The notes under the pieces: model-generated
The model's database searches: none
Seen by the model: the letters and a program-made list of their open reading frames with translations, nothing else
What the model was told of the DNA's origin: nothing
Position numbers and translations under genes: made by a program
Assembly (NCBI GenBank): GCA_024679565.1
Contig: JAIBDD010000013.1
Location: forward strand, 20,014 to 84,013
Length of the DNA: 64,000 nt
From: Bacteroidota bacterium
Lineage (GTDB): Bacteria > Bacteroidota > Bacteroidia > NS11-12g > UBA9320
Direction: 5' to 3'
Shown: piece after piece, positions 45,877-55,492 of the stretch
How the letters are laid out: every line of letters starts with the position of its first letter
Numbering within the stretch: the stretch's first letter is position 1

Positions 45877-47017
45877 TAGCTTTTTCCAAGCTTCTAAAAA
45901 CTTCTAACCACTCTTTGTTGGATTGCTGTAGCCTTTCCTTTCTGAGCATACACCAGAACTCTTGAACAGCCTGATGGATAGGTATGTTTGTGAAACTCAT
46001 GTCCCTCAAATAATGCACAAGTTTCAACATGCGAAACCCATTAAGCCATCGGTATATATTCTGATGAAATAAGGTATCTGACTTTGATTGTTTTTGGATT
46101 TGCTGCACGGCGTGCACAAAGTTTTCATTCGCTAAAAAAGTAGTTATTTCTGAAGGGATTTGCATCACATCAATACCGTCTATAAGCGTACTAGCCTCGA
46201 TGGTCGTGATGAGTTTTTTAATCTGTGCATAAATCGCCGGATGATACGTGTAATATGTTTTGCATATGCTGGCGTTTTGCTTAGCAACGGCGTGCCCGGT
46301 ACCAAACGGTACCCGATCAGACTTTCGAGCCGAGGGGAAGACAGTACAGGTGTTGATTTCTAAAAAGTTTCGATAAGGAATGATTTTGTGCAAGAAGTAA
46401 AAATCGTCGCCTGCTTTACGCAGATTCATTCCGCCAAATTCTTTGTACGTATTTGCTCTTACCGCCATGGATGAGCCGATGGTTTGGTATGCATAAGGAT
46501 AGCCTGCAAAGCGAAGACCTTGGACATGGTAGCGCAAGAACAGTTCGTAGTCGACTATCGCGTCGCTTTGTTTGCTGTCATGTTCAAAATATATGGAAGC
46601 AACATCGTGTTTTGGATATGTGCTAAAAGCCTCAAATACATCGTTTAAATAGTTTTTCGAACATCTGCAGTCAGCATCAAAACAACTGATAATTGTTTCT
46701 TTTTTGTTGACAGAGAGGTCGTAGGCCAAATCCATACCAATTTTTCTTGCATGACCTACTCCAGCTATTTTTTTAGGGACCTGTTTGGCGTGTTTATAAA
46801 TGATTTGTATCCATGCGGGTTTGGTTAATTCCCAATTATTGATGTCCGCTATAGACTTTTGGTTGCACTGGAGTACATCCGTTCTTGCCACGTCGCTTTC
46901 GTTAACGACAACAATTATGGTGACTGTGGAAGTTGGTATATCGCATTGAGCGATACTCTGTAAGGCACCTACAACGTCAGGCTCATTGTAACATGGTATG
47001 ACGACAAATAACTCCAC
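45866..47017 (-). CDS. Family 2-type glycosyltransferase
   Basis: The 383-residue protein has a GT-A fold start (ELFVVIPCYNEPDVVGALQS) and a probable metal site CFDADCRCSKNYL near residue 115, followed by GSSMAVRANTYKEFGGMNLR, usual for GT2 enzymes. There is no clear membrane helix at the end. The acceptor is unknown. It follows pdxH by 20 bases and looks like the third gene of the ffh-pdxH operon; its 3' end overlaps yidC. Confidence 0.8.
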   Translation of the reverse strand: MELFVVIPCYNEPDVVGALQSIAQCDIPTSTVTIIVVVNESDVARTDVLQCNQKSIADINNWELTKPAWIQIIYKHAKQVPKKIAGVGHARKIGMDLAYDLSVNKKETIISCFDADCRCSKNYLNDVFEAFSTYPKHDVASIYFEHDSKQSDAIVDYELFLRYHVQGLRFAGYPYAYQTIGSSMAVRANTYKEFGGMNLRKAGDDFYFLHKIIPYRNFLEINTCTVFPSARKSDRVPFGTGHAVAKQNASICKTYYTYHPAIYAQIKKLITTIEASTLIDGIDVMQIPSEITTFLANENFVHAVQQIQKQSKSDTLFHQNIYRWLNGFRMLKLVHYLRDMSFTNIPIHQAVQEFWCMLRKERLQQSNKEWLEVFRSLEKATIV

Positions 47018-47037
47018 GATGTGCTATGATTGGTAAG

Positions 47038-47667
47038 TTATGGGTACAACCTTTTTCTTGCCCAACTAGAGTCTACTTTGTCATAAGTCAATCTGTCGTG
47101 CAATCGACTCGCTCTTCCTTGCCAAAACTCAAAATGCAAAGGAGTTACGGCATATCCACCCCAATGTTCTGGTCTTTTTATAGGATTACTATCATAAAAT
47201 TTTGCGAGCGTTTCAAACTTTGCTTCAAGCGCTTCACGGGTGGTTAATTCATCGCTTTGGCTTGAGGCTATGGCGCCGATTTGACTGTCTATTGGTCTTG
47301 AATAAAAATAATCATCCGACTCTTTTGTTGCGACTTTCGATGCAATTCCTTCTATGCGTACTTGTCGTTGTTGATCGCGCCAAAAAAAGAGAATGGAAAC
47401 TTTAGCGTTTTGCTCTAACGCCCTCCCTTTTGTACTGTGGTAATTGGTGTAAAAAACAAAATTTCCGTCTTTGACTTCTTTAAGCAGCACAACACGTGTT
47501 TGTGGTTGATCGTTATGCGATGTGCTAACAATCATAATGTTAGGTTCGGGTTCAGTCTCGCTTGCTTCTGCAAACCAAAGACTGAAAAGTGAATATGGAT
47601 CAAGGCCAGCTAGCTCTTCAACAAGTTCGAACTTATTATAATCTACACGTTTGTCTTTTAGGTCCAT
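47038..47667 (-). CDS. pdxH: Pyridoxamine 5'-phosphate oxidase
   Basis: The 209-residue flavoenzyme oxidises pyridoxine or pyridoxamine phosphate to pyridoxal phosphate. It has PQTRVVLLKEVKDGNFVFYT, NAKVSILFFWRDQQRQVRIE, SRPIDSQIGAIAS(S)QS and the C-terminal FEFWQGRASRLHDRLTY signature. The ATG one base after the ffh stop, giving MDLKDKRVDY, is preferred over an ATG five codons earlier that overlaps ffh. Confidence 0.95.
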   Translation of the reverse strand: MDLKDKRVDYNKFELVEELAGLDPYSLFSLWFAEASETEPEPNIMIVSTSHNDQPQTRVVLLKEVKDGNFVFYTNYHSTKGRALEQNAKVSILFFWRDQQRQVRIEGIASKVATKESDDYFYSRPIDSQIGAIASSQSDELTTREALEAKFETLAKFYDSNPIKRPEHWGGYAVTPLHFEFWQGRASRLHDRLTYDKVDSSWARKRLYP

Positions 47668-47668
47668 G

Positions 47669-49000
47669 CTATCGTCTTCCAAAATTCGGCATATTCGGCA
47701 TGCGTCGACCAGGCTTTTGTTTGTTAAAGCTTTTCATCATCTTACGCATCTCGTCGAACTGCTTCATCAGTTTATTCACTTCCGTGATAGTGTTTCCACT
47801 TCCTTGTGCGATTCTTTTCCTTCGAGAACCGTCAATAATTTCTGGGTTTTCTCTTTCCTGAACGGTCATCGATTTAATGATGGCCTCTACGCCTTTAAAT
47901 GAATCATCGGAAATGTCGACATCCTTTATTGCCTTGCCAACACCTGGGATCATACCCATTAAATCTTTGATATTCCCCATCTTCTTGATCTGCTCCAATT
48001 GTTTGAGGAAATCGTCAAAGTTGAATTGGTTTTTGCGAATCTTTCTTTGGATTCTTTCTGCTTCTTCTTGATCGTATGAATCTTGCGCTTTTTCAACCAG
48101 GGAAACAATGTCACCCATTCCAAGAATCCGATTCGACATACGGTCAGGGTGGAAAACAGACAATGCGTCCATTTTTTCCCCGTTACTTACAAACTTTATT
48201 GGTTTGTTTACAACACTCTTTATCGATAGGGCAGCACCACCTCTTGTATCACCGTCTAGTTTGGTAAGAACTACTCCATTAAAATCAAGTACGTCGTTGA
48301 AGGCTTTTGCTGTATTCACAGCATCTTGACCAGTCATTGAGTCTACTACAAAAAGAATTTCGTTAGGGGTGACAGCCTTTTTTACATCCCCAATTTCTTT
48401 CATCATGACTTCATCAACACTCAAACGACCTGCGGTATCAATTATGACCACATTGTTTTGGTGAAGCTTAGCATGTTTAATGGCGTTTTTAGCAATCTCT
48501 ACTGGATTTTTATTGCCATCTTCAGTGTAGACGTCCACTTGTACTTGCTCGCCTAATACTTTCAACTGGTCGATAGCTGCAGGACGGTAAACATCACCTG
48601 CAACCAATAAGGGATTGCGCCCTTTACTTTTTAGATATCGTGCGAATTTTCCTGAGAAAGTCGTTTTACCCGAACCTTGTAAACCAGCAATTAATATGAT
48701 CGCAGGAGTTCCAGAAAGGTTCACTTCCTCGGTTTTGCCACCTAGTAAAGCGGTCAACTCGTCGTTAACAATCTTGGTCATCAGCTGCCCTGGAGAAACG
48801 CTTGTCAAAACGTTTTGTCCAAGAGCTTCTTCCTTTACACGATTGGTAAATTCTTTAGCAATCTTGAAGTTTACATCGGCATCGATTAATGCGCGACGAA
48901 TTTCTTTCACCGTTTCTGCAACGTTGATCTCAGATATTTTGCCTTGACCTTTTAAGGTCTTAAAAGCTTTCTCTAACTTACTTGATAAATTATCGAACAT
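47669..49000 (-). CDS. ffh: Signal recognition particle protein Ffh (SRP54)
   Basis: The 443-residue GTPase binds signal sequences of nascent membrane proteins with SRP RNA. The N and G domains show GLQGSGKTTFSGKFARYL, DVYRPAAIDQL, DTAGRLSVDEVMM and TKLDGDTRGGAALSIK. The Met-rich M domain follows, with RKRIAQGSGNTITEVNKLMK and a basic C-terminal tail. The SRP RNA gene itself was not found in the window. Confidence 0.96.
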   Translation of the reverse strand: MFDNLSSKLEKAFKTLKGQGKISEINVAETVKEIRRALIDADVNFKIAKEFTNRVKEEALGQNVLTSVSPGQLMTKIVNDELTALLGGKTEEVNLSGTPAIILIAGLQGSGKTTFSGKFARYLKSKGRNPLLVAGDVYRPAAIDQLKVLGEQVQVDVYTEDGNKNPVEIAKNAIKHAKLHQNNVVIIDTAGRLSVDEVMMKEIGDVKKAVTPNEILFVVDSMTGQDAVNTAKAFNDVLDFNGVVLTKLDGDTRGGAALSIKSVVNKPIKFVSNGEKMDALSVFHPDRMSNRILGMGDIVSLVEKAQDSYDQEEAERIQRKIRKNQFNFDDFLKQLEQIKKMGNIKDLMGMIPGVGKAIKDVDISDDSFKGVEAIIKSMTVQERENPEIIDGSRRKRIAQGSGNTITEVNKLMKQFDEMRKMMKSFNKQKPGRRMPNMPNFGRR

Positions 49001-49019
49001 GTATATACAAATTGGACTG

Positions 49020-49051
49020 CAAACATAGCAAATACCAAGTCAGTAAAACAA
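49020..49051 (-). promoter_or_regulatory. Promoter of the ffh operon
   Basis: On the minus strand: TTG, 21 bases, then TATGTTTG, a perfect -7 box with a leader of about 15 bases. The -33 box sits in the tail of the upstream gene's terminator. Confidence 0.55.
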
Positions 49052-49079
49052 CAAAAGGCCGCCTTTTCAGGCAGCCTTT
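49049..49079 (-). terminator. Terminator of the large T9SS cargo gene
   Basis: On the minus strand the stem AAAGGCTGCC / GGCGGCCTTT (one wobble pair, six-base loop) is followed by TTGTTGTTTT. It lies about 18 bases after the stop codon. Confidence 0.7.
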
Positions 49080-49097
49080 GAAACGATAAACAATTTG

Positions 49098-52000
49098 TTA
49101 TCGCATTAGCCTAACAAGACCTTTTTTATCGTAAACAACTCTATCCAACCCGCTTATACGGATGTGGTATAAATAACTTTCCATTTCACAGTCTTTACCT
49201 TTATAGGTTCCGTCCCATCCATGTTGCACGTCATTGGTTGAAAATACTTCTTCACCCCATCGGTTATAGATAATCATTTCATATTCTCTATACGTGCCAT
49301 CATTTAATAGGTACATAAATTTGGGTGTTGGTTTAAACACCGGGTTATGATCATCTTCATTTGGGCTAAAGGCGTTTGGAATCCATACAAGTGACGAGCC
49401 AATCAATCTAATCTCGTTTGACGTGCTCTGAATACTAGAATCGAATGAGACAGCAATTATGCGAAACACATATTCTCCATCGATATCAATATGTTCGTCT
49501 TTATCTACAAAAGCAGATTGAGACCCTGGAACCTGTCCAATTGTCGTAAAGACGCCATCATTTTTTATTTGGATGCGGTAGTAGTCTACACCATCATCCC
49601 AACGTTCATAAGCTGTCCAAGACAAATGACTCATGTCGTTCATATGATACCCCTCTAATAACATTGGTAAACCGATGTTACCAATTACACCAGTAACGAG
49701 GCAGTGGTCCATGGTTTGAACCGTGTAGATGTAATGCTCTTTAGATACGTCGAGCTCTGTGTCTACAAACGACAAGCCTTCGGTTACCTTTGAATCAACT
49801 ATGGCGGTACCAGTTTCGTCGCGTTTACAAATCAGGTAGCTTTTTGTGTGTTCAAACAAGGTAGAGTCCCAACTTACTTCTACTGCAGTATTGTTGATAA
49901 CAGTCGCAACCTTTACATCCATTGGGATGTCGCTGCGGATGTAATCTGGTCTATTTCCTTCAATGTTCGACTGGGAATGAACACCATCATAATGGGCCTC
50001 AACCTTATAGATGTAGTCTTGATCACATAACATTGAGTCTGTAAAGTGAAGTGTTGTGCCACTTACTGTTCCCGCTTCTTCAAATGATACACCGTCTATA
50101 CTTCTAAAAACTACATATCGATCTATGTTCGTCCATCCGCTATAAGACGTCCAATCCAAGTTTAGAGCAAAAACACCTCCCTTAGTAACGGTCAATATTA
50201 CAGGACAATGGGCCATCGATGGAGTGGCTACTTCATCACACTGATTGGTGTGTGTCATCGTAAAGCACCTTGCAAGTTTTATGTCGGTATATGGGACAAC
50301 CGCTTGATTTGACGTGTTTGGCATATTCTGATAAACGATTTGTTGAGACTGGTTGTCAATAATCGTACTGAACTTAATAAAGTCAGGATCAATGTCATTC
50401 CATTGGACCACAATTTCAGAATTGTTTTTAATAGAAACCAGTTTGATTTTTCCATCAGGAATTTCTTCAACACTTTTAATGACAACTGCTGTATCTACAT
50501 CATGTGAACACCCATTATAATCCACAACTTTAAGGTTTACATCGTTTCTTCCTGATTGAGAAAATACATACGAGAAGTTTGCCTGTGTGGTGGTGTCTTT
50601 GACGTTGTTAATGGTCCAGATGTAATCAATTATGCCTATACGTGACAATGGTTTAGCAGTAAATTCAGTCGGTTCGTTTTTACACGGTAACACGTCAATA
50701 ACCACTTTACTTATTGGGTTGTCTTTAACGGTAATGTCAAAATTACTTGTGTCAGAACAGTTGTTTTCATTGGTTATAATTAACTGCAACAGGTGCGATC
50801 CAGGAGCGGAAATTAAAGGACTAACCGAATTTTCCGTAGATATTTCTACGTCATCTAAAAGCCAACTTCGCGAAGTAATGTTGAGGCTCTCATCTGTTAA
50901 TTCGACTTTAATAGGAGAACAGCCTTCAATTTCCTTATCCGATGGAAATGCTTTGGGGGTTTTTAATACATATACTGTATCGGTGCTTTCAAATGCGGCA
51001 GCGCAACCCAGACTATCTTTTACATATAAACTTGGAATATATCGTTGAGACATTCCGGCATTTTGCACGTTGTATACGTGTGAGTTGATTTGTGTGGAAT
51101 CTAACGGGGTATTGTCGTCATAGTTCAAGTAATATTCTGCAGCGTCAATACTTTTGTTTATGAAGTCAACGTGAAGCGGTTCGCAACCCACAAAATTCTT
51201 TATCTCAAAATCGGGAACAGGCCCAAACACCCTAATGGCATCCTTAATGGTGATTTTATCTGAGCATCCGAGGTAACTTTTGGATGTAAGCGTAACATCA
51301 AATCCATTGTGGAAACCGGTATTTCGATGGTAAATGTTGGCGATGAATGTGTCGGTGGTGGTAATTAAACTGCCATCACCAAAATCCCAGAAGAAAGTAT
51401 CTGCGTTTTCACTTAAGGTGTTGAATTGAGCATAAGCTGGAGCACAGAACAAGCTTGTGTCCGCCATTTCGAAGGCACTTTCTACAACCACAGCGCGCAC
51501 CATCTTTGTTGCAGTGTCGTAGCACTCGTTTCTTTTGGAAGCAATCAAATTGATCTCATACCAAGCGTCGTCGTTCATGATTAATCTGTTAGGTCTAACC
51601 GATTGGCGCAGGGTGTATTTTCCTGTCGAATTTATCTTCCACTTAAAAGACGTGGCATTGAGGCTTGATGTATTGTTTAACGCGATAGAGTCTAAAGCGC
51701 AAAGTGAATCATTCGGGATAGAGAAGCCGGCTTGAACCCCAGCAGTTATCAGTTGTGAATGGGTTTCAAATTTGCAATCTGTACTGTTAAGTATCTTGAC
51801 ATGTATGCGGTACGTACCTCTGTCATTAAATGTAAATTTAGGCGCACTAGTTGAAGCCCCTACAATATCGACATTGGTGCTTGGTGAAGCATACCATGCG
51901 TATTGTAAAGTGTCAACTGAGTTGCCAAAATGTTCGTTCAGGTTAATGTTAAAAGCTGGTTTTACAGCAAATGGAAGACAACCGTCATGATGATCTAGCG

Positions 52001-53927
52001 AAACCGAACCGCCAACTCCGTTTACATGTAATGAGGCCGGTTTGCTGGTAGAATCTTTACAACGAGTGCTTATCTGGTGGTTGTATTGTATTGAGTAGGG
52101 GCCAGGGGTGCTTAATGCAATATGTCGGTTTCTGCCCGTATCCAATGCAACAGTATGTACTTGTCCAGTAACATCGTGTTCCAACTTCCAAGAATGTAAG
52201 AATGGCGCAAATATTGGAGTTGTTTTAGCTTTTAGCTCAACTTCGTCACCCGAACATATTGTCGAATCCGCAATCTCGAATGATTTAACAGGTTCGATGA
52301 TGTGAATGAAGCTTTTCTTTGGTAATGAATCTATACAACCAATTAAGTTCCCTGCGTAAAGCGTTACATTGTAAAATCCAGGTTTAGTAAACGACTGTTC
52401 AATGTTTCTTCCCTTTCCTTTATTGTAAATGGTCTTTCCATCTAAATCATAAACCACCCAGTAAAAAGAATCTGGTGAAATGTAAGAACTGGCTGGCGTG
52501 ATACTGGTCAATTTTATTGTTTGGTCAACACAGCCAATGCGTTCATCACTCGTCATTGTTGGTCTTATGGAGTCAACACGAATAAACTGTCTAACGTCTA
52601 AGGTGTCCTTACATCCATACAGGTCTTTTGCAATTAGTTTAACTGAATATCTACCCCATTTTGGTGAGCTGTAGTTAATGGCACTGTCAGTTGAACTTAA
52701 TAATTTTTTGCCGTTGTCTCCAGAAACCGACCATTGGTAGGTTAGCGGTGTGTTTTGGTATGAATGACTGGTGTTTGTTATATGGGTAAGGTGTGGCGTA
52801 TAGCAGTGGTAATTGTCCGAACTTGTAAATTTGGCTTCAAGTGATTTTACTTTAATTCCTTCCGCTACAGAAACTCTTGAAAAACAACCGGCATAATTTA
52901 GTAAAAGTGAAACACCGTATTCACCAGGGGCATTGTATTTTAAATCAAGCTTTGTGTCGGTGTAATGTGTTGTGTCTGGGTTACCTTCAAATTGCCAAAC
53001 GTATTCTGCACCTTTAACCGGATTTAATACGGTAACCTCCGTTTTATTTTTCAGACACAGAACGGTATCCTTTATACTTAAGTCAATTGTAATAGAATCA
53101 CCGAAATTCAGGTAATTCTCTCTTTTAACCACATGCGTGCATTTGTTTTTCGTTTCTACAGTAAATGAAACATCATAACCACCTGGTACAACATATCGTA
53201 CTACAGGAGGGACCAAACCAGTAGTGAATGAGGTATTAGACCCTGGGAGGTACCATTCTGTGTTTGTTATTGTTTCGCCATTGGCATCTACCATAGCTGC
53301 GAGTTGAACTTGCTTTGTTACACACCCTGATCTGTTGTCGGCAACAAAATCTATAGCCACATCTGGGTGGACTATGGCAACATCTTTGAACTCTTTTACA
53401 TCTCTACAACCAAAAGAATCAGTAACAACAAGGTTTACATCCTTCGAGCCTATGGTTTTGAATTTATGTATTAAGGTGTTGCTTGCATTAAAGTAGTTGG
53501 TTCCATCAACGACCCAGCTGATTTCTTTGGTATTGGGTGTGGTATTAATAAGTGTAACCGTATCCGGGCCGTCACATAATTTACGTCTTGATATGACGTA
53601 ACTCAGTTCAGGTTTACCTAAGATTTGGGTAATGTTTTTTTCAGCGACTAAGCATTCTGACCCACTTGGGAAAGTAACCTTAACTTCCACATCTACTACT
53701 TGTGGTGTTAGGAAAAATTCGTAGACAGTGTCGGTATTTGAAACAAAACCTTTGCCAAAATCCCACGAATACTTTGATCCAGCAGGAGCACCTGTAACCT
53801 TAAAAATTACAATACCAGGAGAGCATTGGATTTTCTTGTCAACTGAAAGTTTTAAATTGGAACACTGCGAAAAAGCGACAAGCGGCAGAAACACCGCAAA
53901 AAGCGTAGTAGTCAATAATTTTCTCAT
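49098..53927 (-). CDS. Very large secreted PKD-repeat protein with T9SS type B sorting domain
   Basis: The 1609-residue protein has a signal peptide (about residues 1-21) and a long chain of immunoglobulin-like PKD or PKD-related domains, shown by repeats of the kind KYSWDFGKGF near residue 55 and FFWDFGDGS near 845, with paired Cys throughout. From about residue 1150 come three fibronectin III-like modules (SEIVVQWNDIDPDF; LDWTSYSGWTNIDRYVVFR; LSWTAYERWDDGVDYYRI). The end, from WIPNAFSPNEDDHNP near 1511 to NRWGEEVFST and a final basic stretch, is a gliding-associated (CHU_C) sorting domain. It should be exported by type IX secretion to the surface as an adhesin-like or structural protein. 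Confidence 0.9.
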   Translation of the reverse strand: MRKLLTTTLFAVFLPLVAFSQCSNLKLSVDKKIQCSPGIVIFKVTGAPAGSKYSWDFGKGFVSNTDTVYEFFLTPQVVDVEVKVTFPSGSECLVAEKNITQILGKPELSYVISRRKLCDGPDTVTLINTTPNTKEISWVVDGTNYFNASNTLIHKFKTIGSKDVNLVVTDSFGCRDVKEFKDVAIVHPDVAIDFVADNRSGCVTKQVQLAAMVDANGETITNTEWYLPGSNTSFTTGLVPPVVRYVVPGGYDVSFTVETKNKCTHVVKRENYLNFGDSITIDLSIKDTVLCLKNKTEVTVLNPVKGAEYVWQFEGNPDTTHYTDTKLDLKYNAPGEYGVSLLLNYAGCFSRVSVAEGIKVKSLEAKFTSSDNYHCYTPHLTHITNTSHSYQNTPLTYQWSVSGDNGKKLLSSTDSAINYSSPKWGRYSVKLIAKDLYGCKDTLDVRQFIRVDSIRPTMTSDERIGCVDQTIKLTSITPASSYISPDSFYWVVYDLDGKTIYNKGKGRNIEQSFTKPGFYNVTLYAGNLIGCIDSLPKKSFIHIIEPVKSFEIADSTICSGDEVELKAKTTPIFAPFLHSWKLEHDVTGQVHTVALDTGRNRHIALSTPGPYSIQYNHQISTRCKDSTSKPASLHVNGVGGSVSLDHHDGCLPFAVKPAFNINLNEHFGNSVDTLQYAWYASPSTNVDIVGASTSAPKFTFNDRGTYRIHVKILNSTDCKFETHSQLITAGVQAGFSIPNDSLCALDSIALNNTSSLNATSFKWKINSTGKYTLRQSVRPNRLIMNDDAWYEINLIASKRNECYDTATKMVRAVVVESAFEMADTSLFCAPAYAQFNTLSENADTFFWDFGDGSLITTTDTFIANIYHRNTGFHNGFDVTLTSKSYLGCSDKITIKDAIRVFGPVPDFEIKNFVGCEPLHVDFINKSIDAAEYYLNYDDNTPLDSTQINSHVYNVQNAGMSQRYIPSLYVKDSLGCAAAFESTDTVYVLKTPKAFPSDKEIEGCSPIKVELTDESLNITSRSWLLDDVEISTENSVSPLISAPGSHLLQLIITNENNCSDTSNFDITVKDNPISKVVIDVLPCKNEPTEFTAKPLSRIGIIDYIWTINNVKDTTTQANFSYVFSQSGRNDVNLKVVDYNGCSHDVDTAVVIKSVEEIPDGKIKLVSIKNNSEIVVQWNDIDPDFIKFSTIIDNQSQQIVYQNMPNTSNQAVVPYTDIKLARCFTMTHTNQCDEVATPSMAHCPVILTVTKGGVFALNLDWTSYSGWTNIDRYVVFRSIDGVSFEEAGTVSGTTLHFTDSMLCDQDYIYKVEAHYDGVHSQSNIEGNRPDYIRSDIPMDVKVATVINNTAVEVSWDSTLFEHTKSYLICKRDETGTAIVDSKVTEGLSFVDTELDVSKEHYIYTVQTMDHCLVTGVIGNIGLPMLLEGYHMNDMSHLSWTAYERWDDGVDYYRIQIKNDGVFTTIGQVPGSQSAFVDKDEHIDIDGEYVFRIIAVSFDSSIQSTSNEIRLIGSSLVWIPNAFSPNEDDHNPVFKPTPKFMYLLNDGTYREYEMIIYNRWGEEVFSTNDVQHGWDGTYKGKDCEMESYLYHIRISGLDRVVYDKKGLVRLMR

Positions 53928-53972
53928 CCTTCGCTGACCGTTTTAGTAGTAGTAGTCGCATTGTCAGCAGTA

Positions 53973-54004
53973 CAAAGGAACGAAAAATATACGATGTCAA
54001 CAAA
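53973..54004 (-). promoter_or_regulatory. Promoter of the large T9SS cargo gene
   Basis: On the minus strand: TTTG, 20 bases, then TTCCTTTG, which differs from TAnnTTTG at one position. The leader of about 40 bases contains GACTACTACTAC, also seen in the leader of the first PorG-like gene. Confidence 0.5.
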
Positions 54005-54113
54005 TTGTTAACATATTTCTTGAGTCTTTTCTTGTCAAAACCAAGCAATTCTATGTGTTAAAAAGCCTAGTCCTGTTGCTATTTATATGTAATTTCGTGC
54101 CATATAAATATTT

Positions 54114-54935
54114 ATGAAAATTTCGGTTTCAATACTCGCTATGTGCATAGCGTTTGCAGCATGTAATTCAAATACAAGCACAAGTAACAAGTCATCTTTT
54201 GAATCTAATTTAGATCTTTATGAAAGATCACTTTCACTTACAGATTATGGTACAGCATTGGTTGCATTAAACATGATGTTGTTAGAAGATTCTACCAATA
54301 TGGAGTACACAGATTCACTTGCCCGACTGTATATGCGTAGCGGAAATTTTGATGCTGGGTTGTCTCTCGGTAAGCGTGTAATGGCTGCTGAGGAGAAGAA
54401 TTATTCTCTGATGGAACTTATGGCTACGGCTTATGAATACAAAGGGGATCCACCAAATTTGACAAAGTCTTATAGAAACTATAAAAAGTTATACGAGGAA
54501 GTAGGAGGGACAAAATACCTTTTAAAAATGGCACAAGTGGGGATGTTGCAGGGTAGTTTCGACGCAGCAAAAAAGAAACTTGAAGAAGTGGTGGCTAGTC
54601 CTGATGTGGCTTATATCGAAAGCCCAAAAAGTGACGGAAGTATTCAAATGATAAATGTAAAAGCTGGGGCATATATGTTATTGGCTAATTACTATTTCAA
54701 TGAGGGTAACGAGAAAGAAGGAGTGAAAAGCTTGGAGCAGGCGCTAAAAGTGGAACCAGACTATGAGGCAGCACGATTAATGGTGCAAAGGCTTCAGCAA
54801 TACCAACAGCAACAAGCGAGTATGGGCCAACAACAGGCCTATCAACAACAGTTGCAAGCTGAGCAAGAAAAAGCACGTAAGCTTGCTGCGTATAAACGTA
54901 AAGAAGCTGAGTATATGAAGAATAAGAAGAAGTAG
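54114..54935 (+). CDS. TPR-repeat lipoprotein
   Basis: The 273-residue protein has a lipoprotein signal ending FAAC (Cys17). It is followed by tetratricopeptide-like helices: YGTALVALNMMLLEDSTNME, YTDSLARLYMRSGNFDAGLS, and near residue 190 AYMLLANYYFNEGNEKEGVK. The C-terminal 60 residues are rich in Gln then Lys/Glu (QQQQASMGQQQAYQQQLQ), probably a coiled coil. It probably acts as a scaffold in the outer membrane; partners are unknown. It is a single gene between the T9SS cargo gene and the adenosyltransferase operon. Confidence 0.8.
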   Translation: MKISVSILAMCIAFAACNSNTSTSNKSSFESNLDLYERSLSLTDYGTALVALNMMLLEDSTNMEYTDSLARLYMRSGNFDAGLSLGKRVMAAEEKNYSLMELMATAYEYKGDPPNLTKSYRNYKKLYEEVGGTKYLLKMAQVGMLQGSFDAAKKKLEEVVASPDVAYIESPKSDGSIQMINVKAGAYMLLANYYFNEGNEKEGVKSLEQALKVEPDYEAARLMVQRLQQYQQQQASMGQQQAYQQQLQAEQEKARKLAAYKRKEAEYMKNKKK

Positions 54936-54936
54936 G

Positions 54937-55491
54937 TTACGGTTTTTTAGGAGCCCATTCTATTTCTTTGGTCTGTGTAAGTCTAGTCATCGTTCTTGCG
55001 AAGGTGAATAGATAGTCAGACAAGCGATTTAAGTACGTGATGATTTCAGGGCGTATTTCGATAGCCTTCGATAGCGTTACACAGTTTCGCTCCGCACGTC
55101 TGCACACTGTGCGCGCAATATGAGCAGTACTGTTAGCCGTTGAACCTCCAGGAAGCACAAAAGACTTTAATTCAGGAAGAAGTACCGTCTGAGCGTCGAT
55201 CCAAGTTTCTAACATGGACACTTCTTCGTCACCAACGGCCTGTAGTTTTAACTTTTCAAACACATCAGGCATCGAAGCCAATTCCGATCCAACAGTAAAA
55301 AGCGTGTTTTGAATCGCCCGCAACTCATTAATCAAGTTTGAATCTTCTGTTTGGCAAGACAGCAGTCCAATAAAACTATTCAGTTCATCTACGGTGCCGT
55401 ATGCGATAATGCGCAAATCATCCTTGTCAACGTTTTGCTGACCCAGTATCGACGTCTTGCCTAAATCTCCTTTTTTGGTGTACACTTTCAC
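54937..55491 (-). CDS. Cob(I)alamin adenosyltransferase, PduO type
   Basis: The 184-residue enzyme makes adenosylcobalamin from ATP and cob(I)alamin. It has the PduO N-terminal motif VYTKKGDLGKTSI, VDELNSFIGLL, FVLPGGSTANSTAHIARTVC and RRAERNCV and the end YLNRLSDYLFTFAR, including the Arg and Asp residues that bind ATP in the family. It is the last gene of the six-gene operon, one base after gatC. Confidence 0.93.
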   Translation of the reverse strand: MKVYTKKGDLGKTSILGQQNVDKDDLRIIAYGTVDELNSFIGLLSCQTEDSNLINELRAIQNTLFTVGSELASMPDVFEKLKLQAVGDEEVSMLETWIDAQTVLLPELKSFVLPGGSTANSTAHIARTVCRRAERNCVTLSKAIEIRPEIITYLNRLSDYLFTFARTMTRLTQTKEIEWAPKKP

Positions 55492-55492
55492 G

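Noticed and set aside
48615..48947. Frame of 110 codons antisense to ffh
   Set aside because: It mirrors the GTPase domain of ffh and has no independent support.
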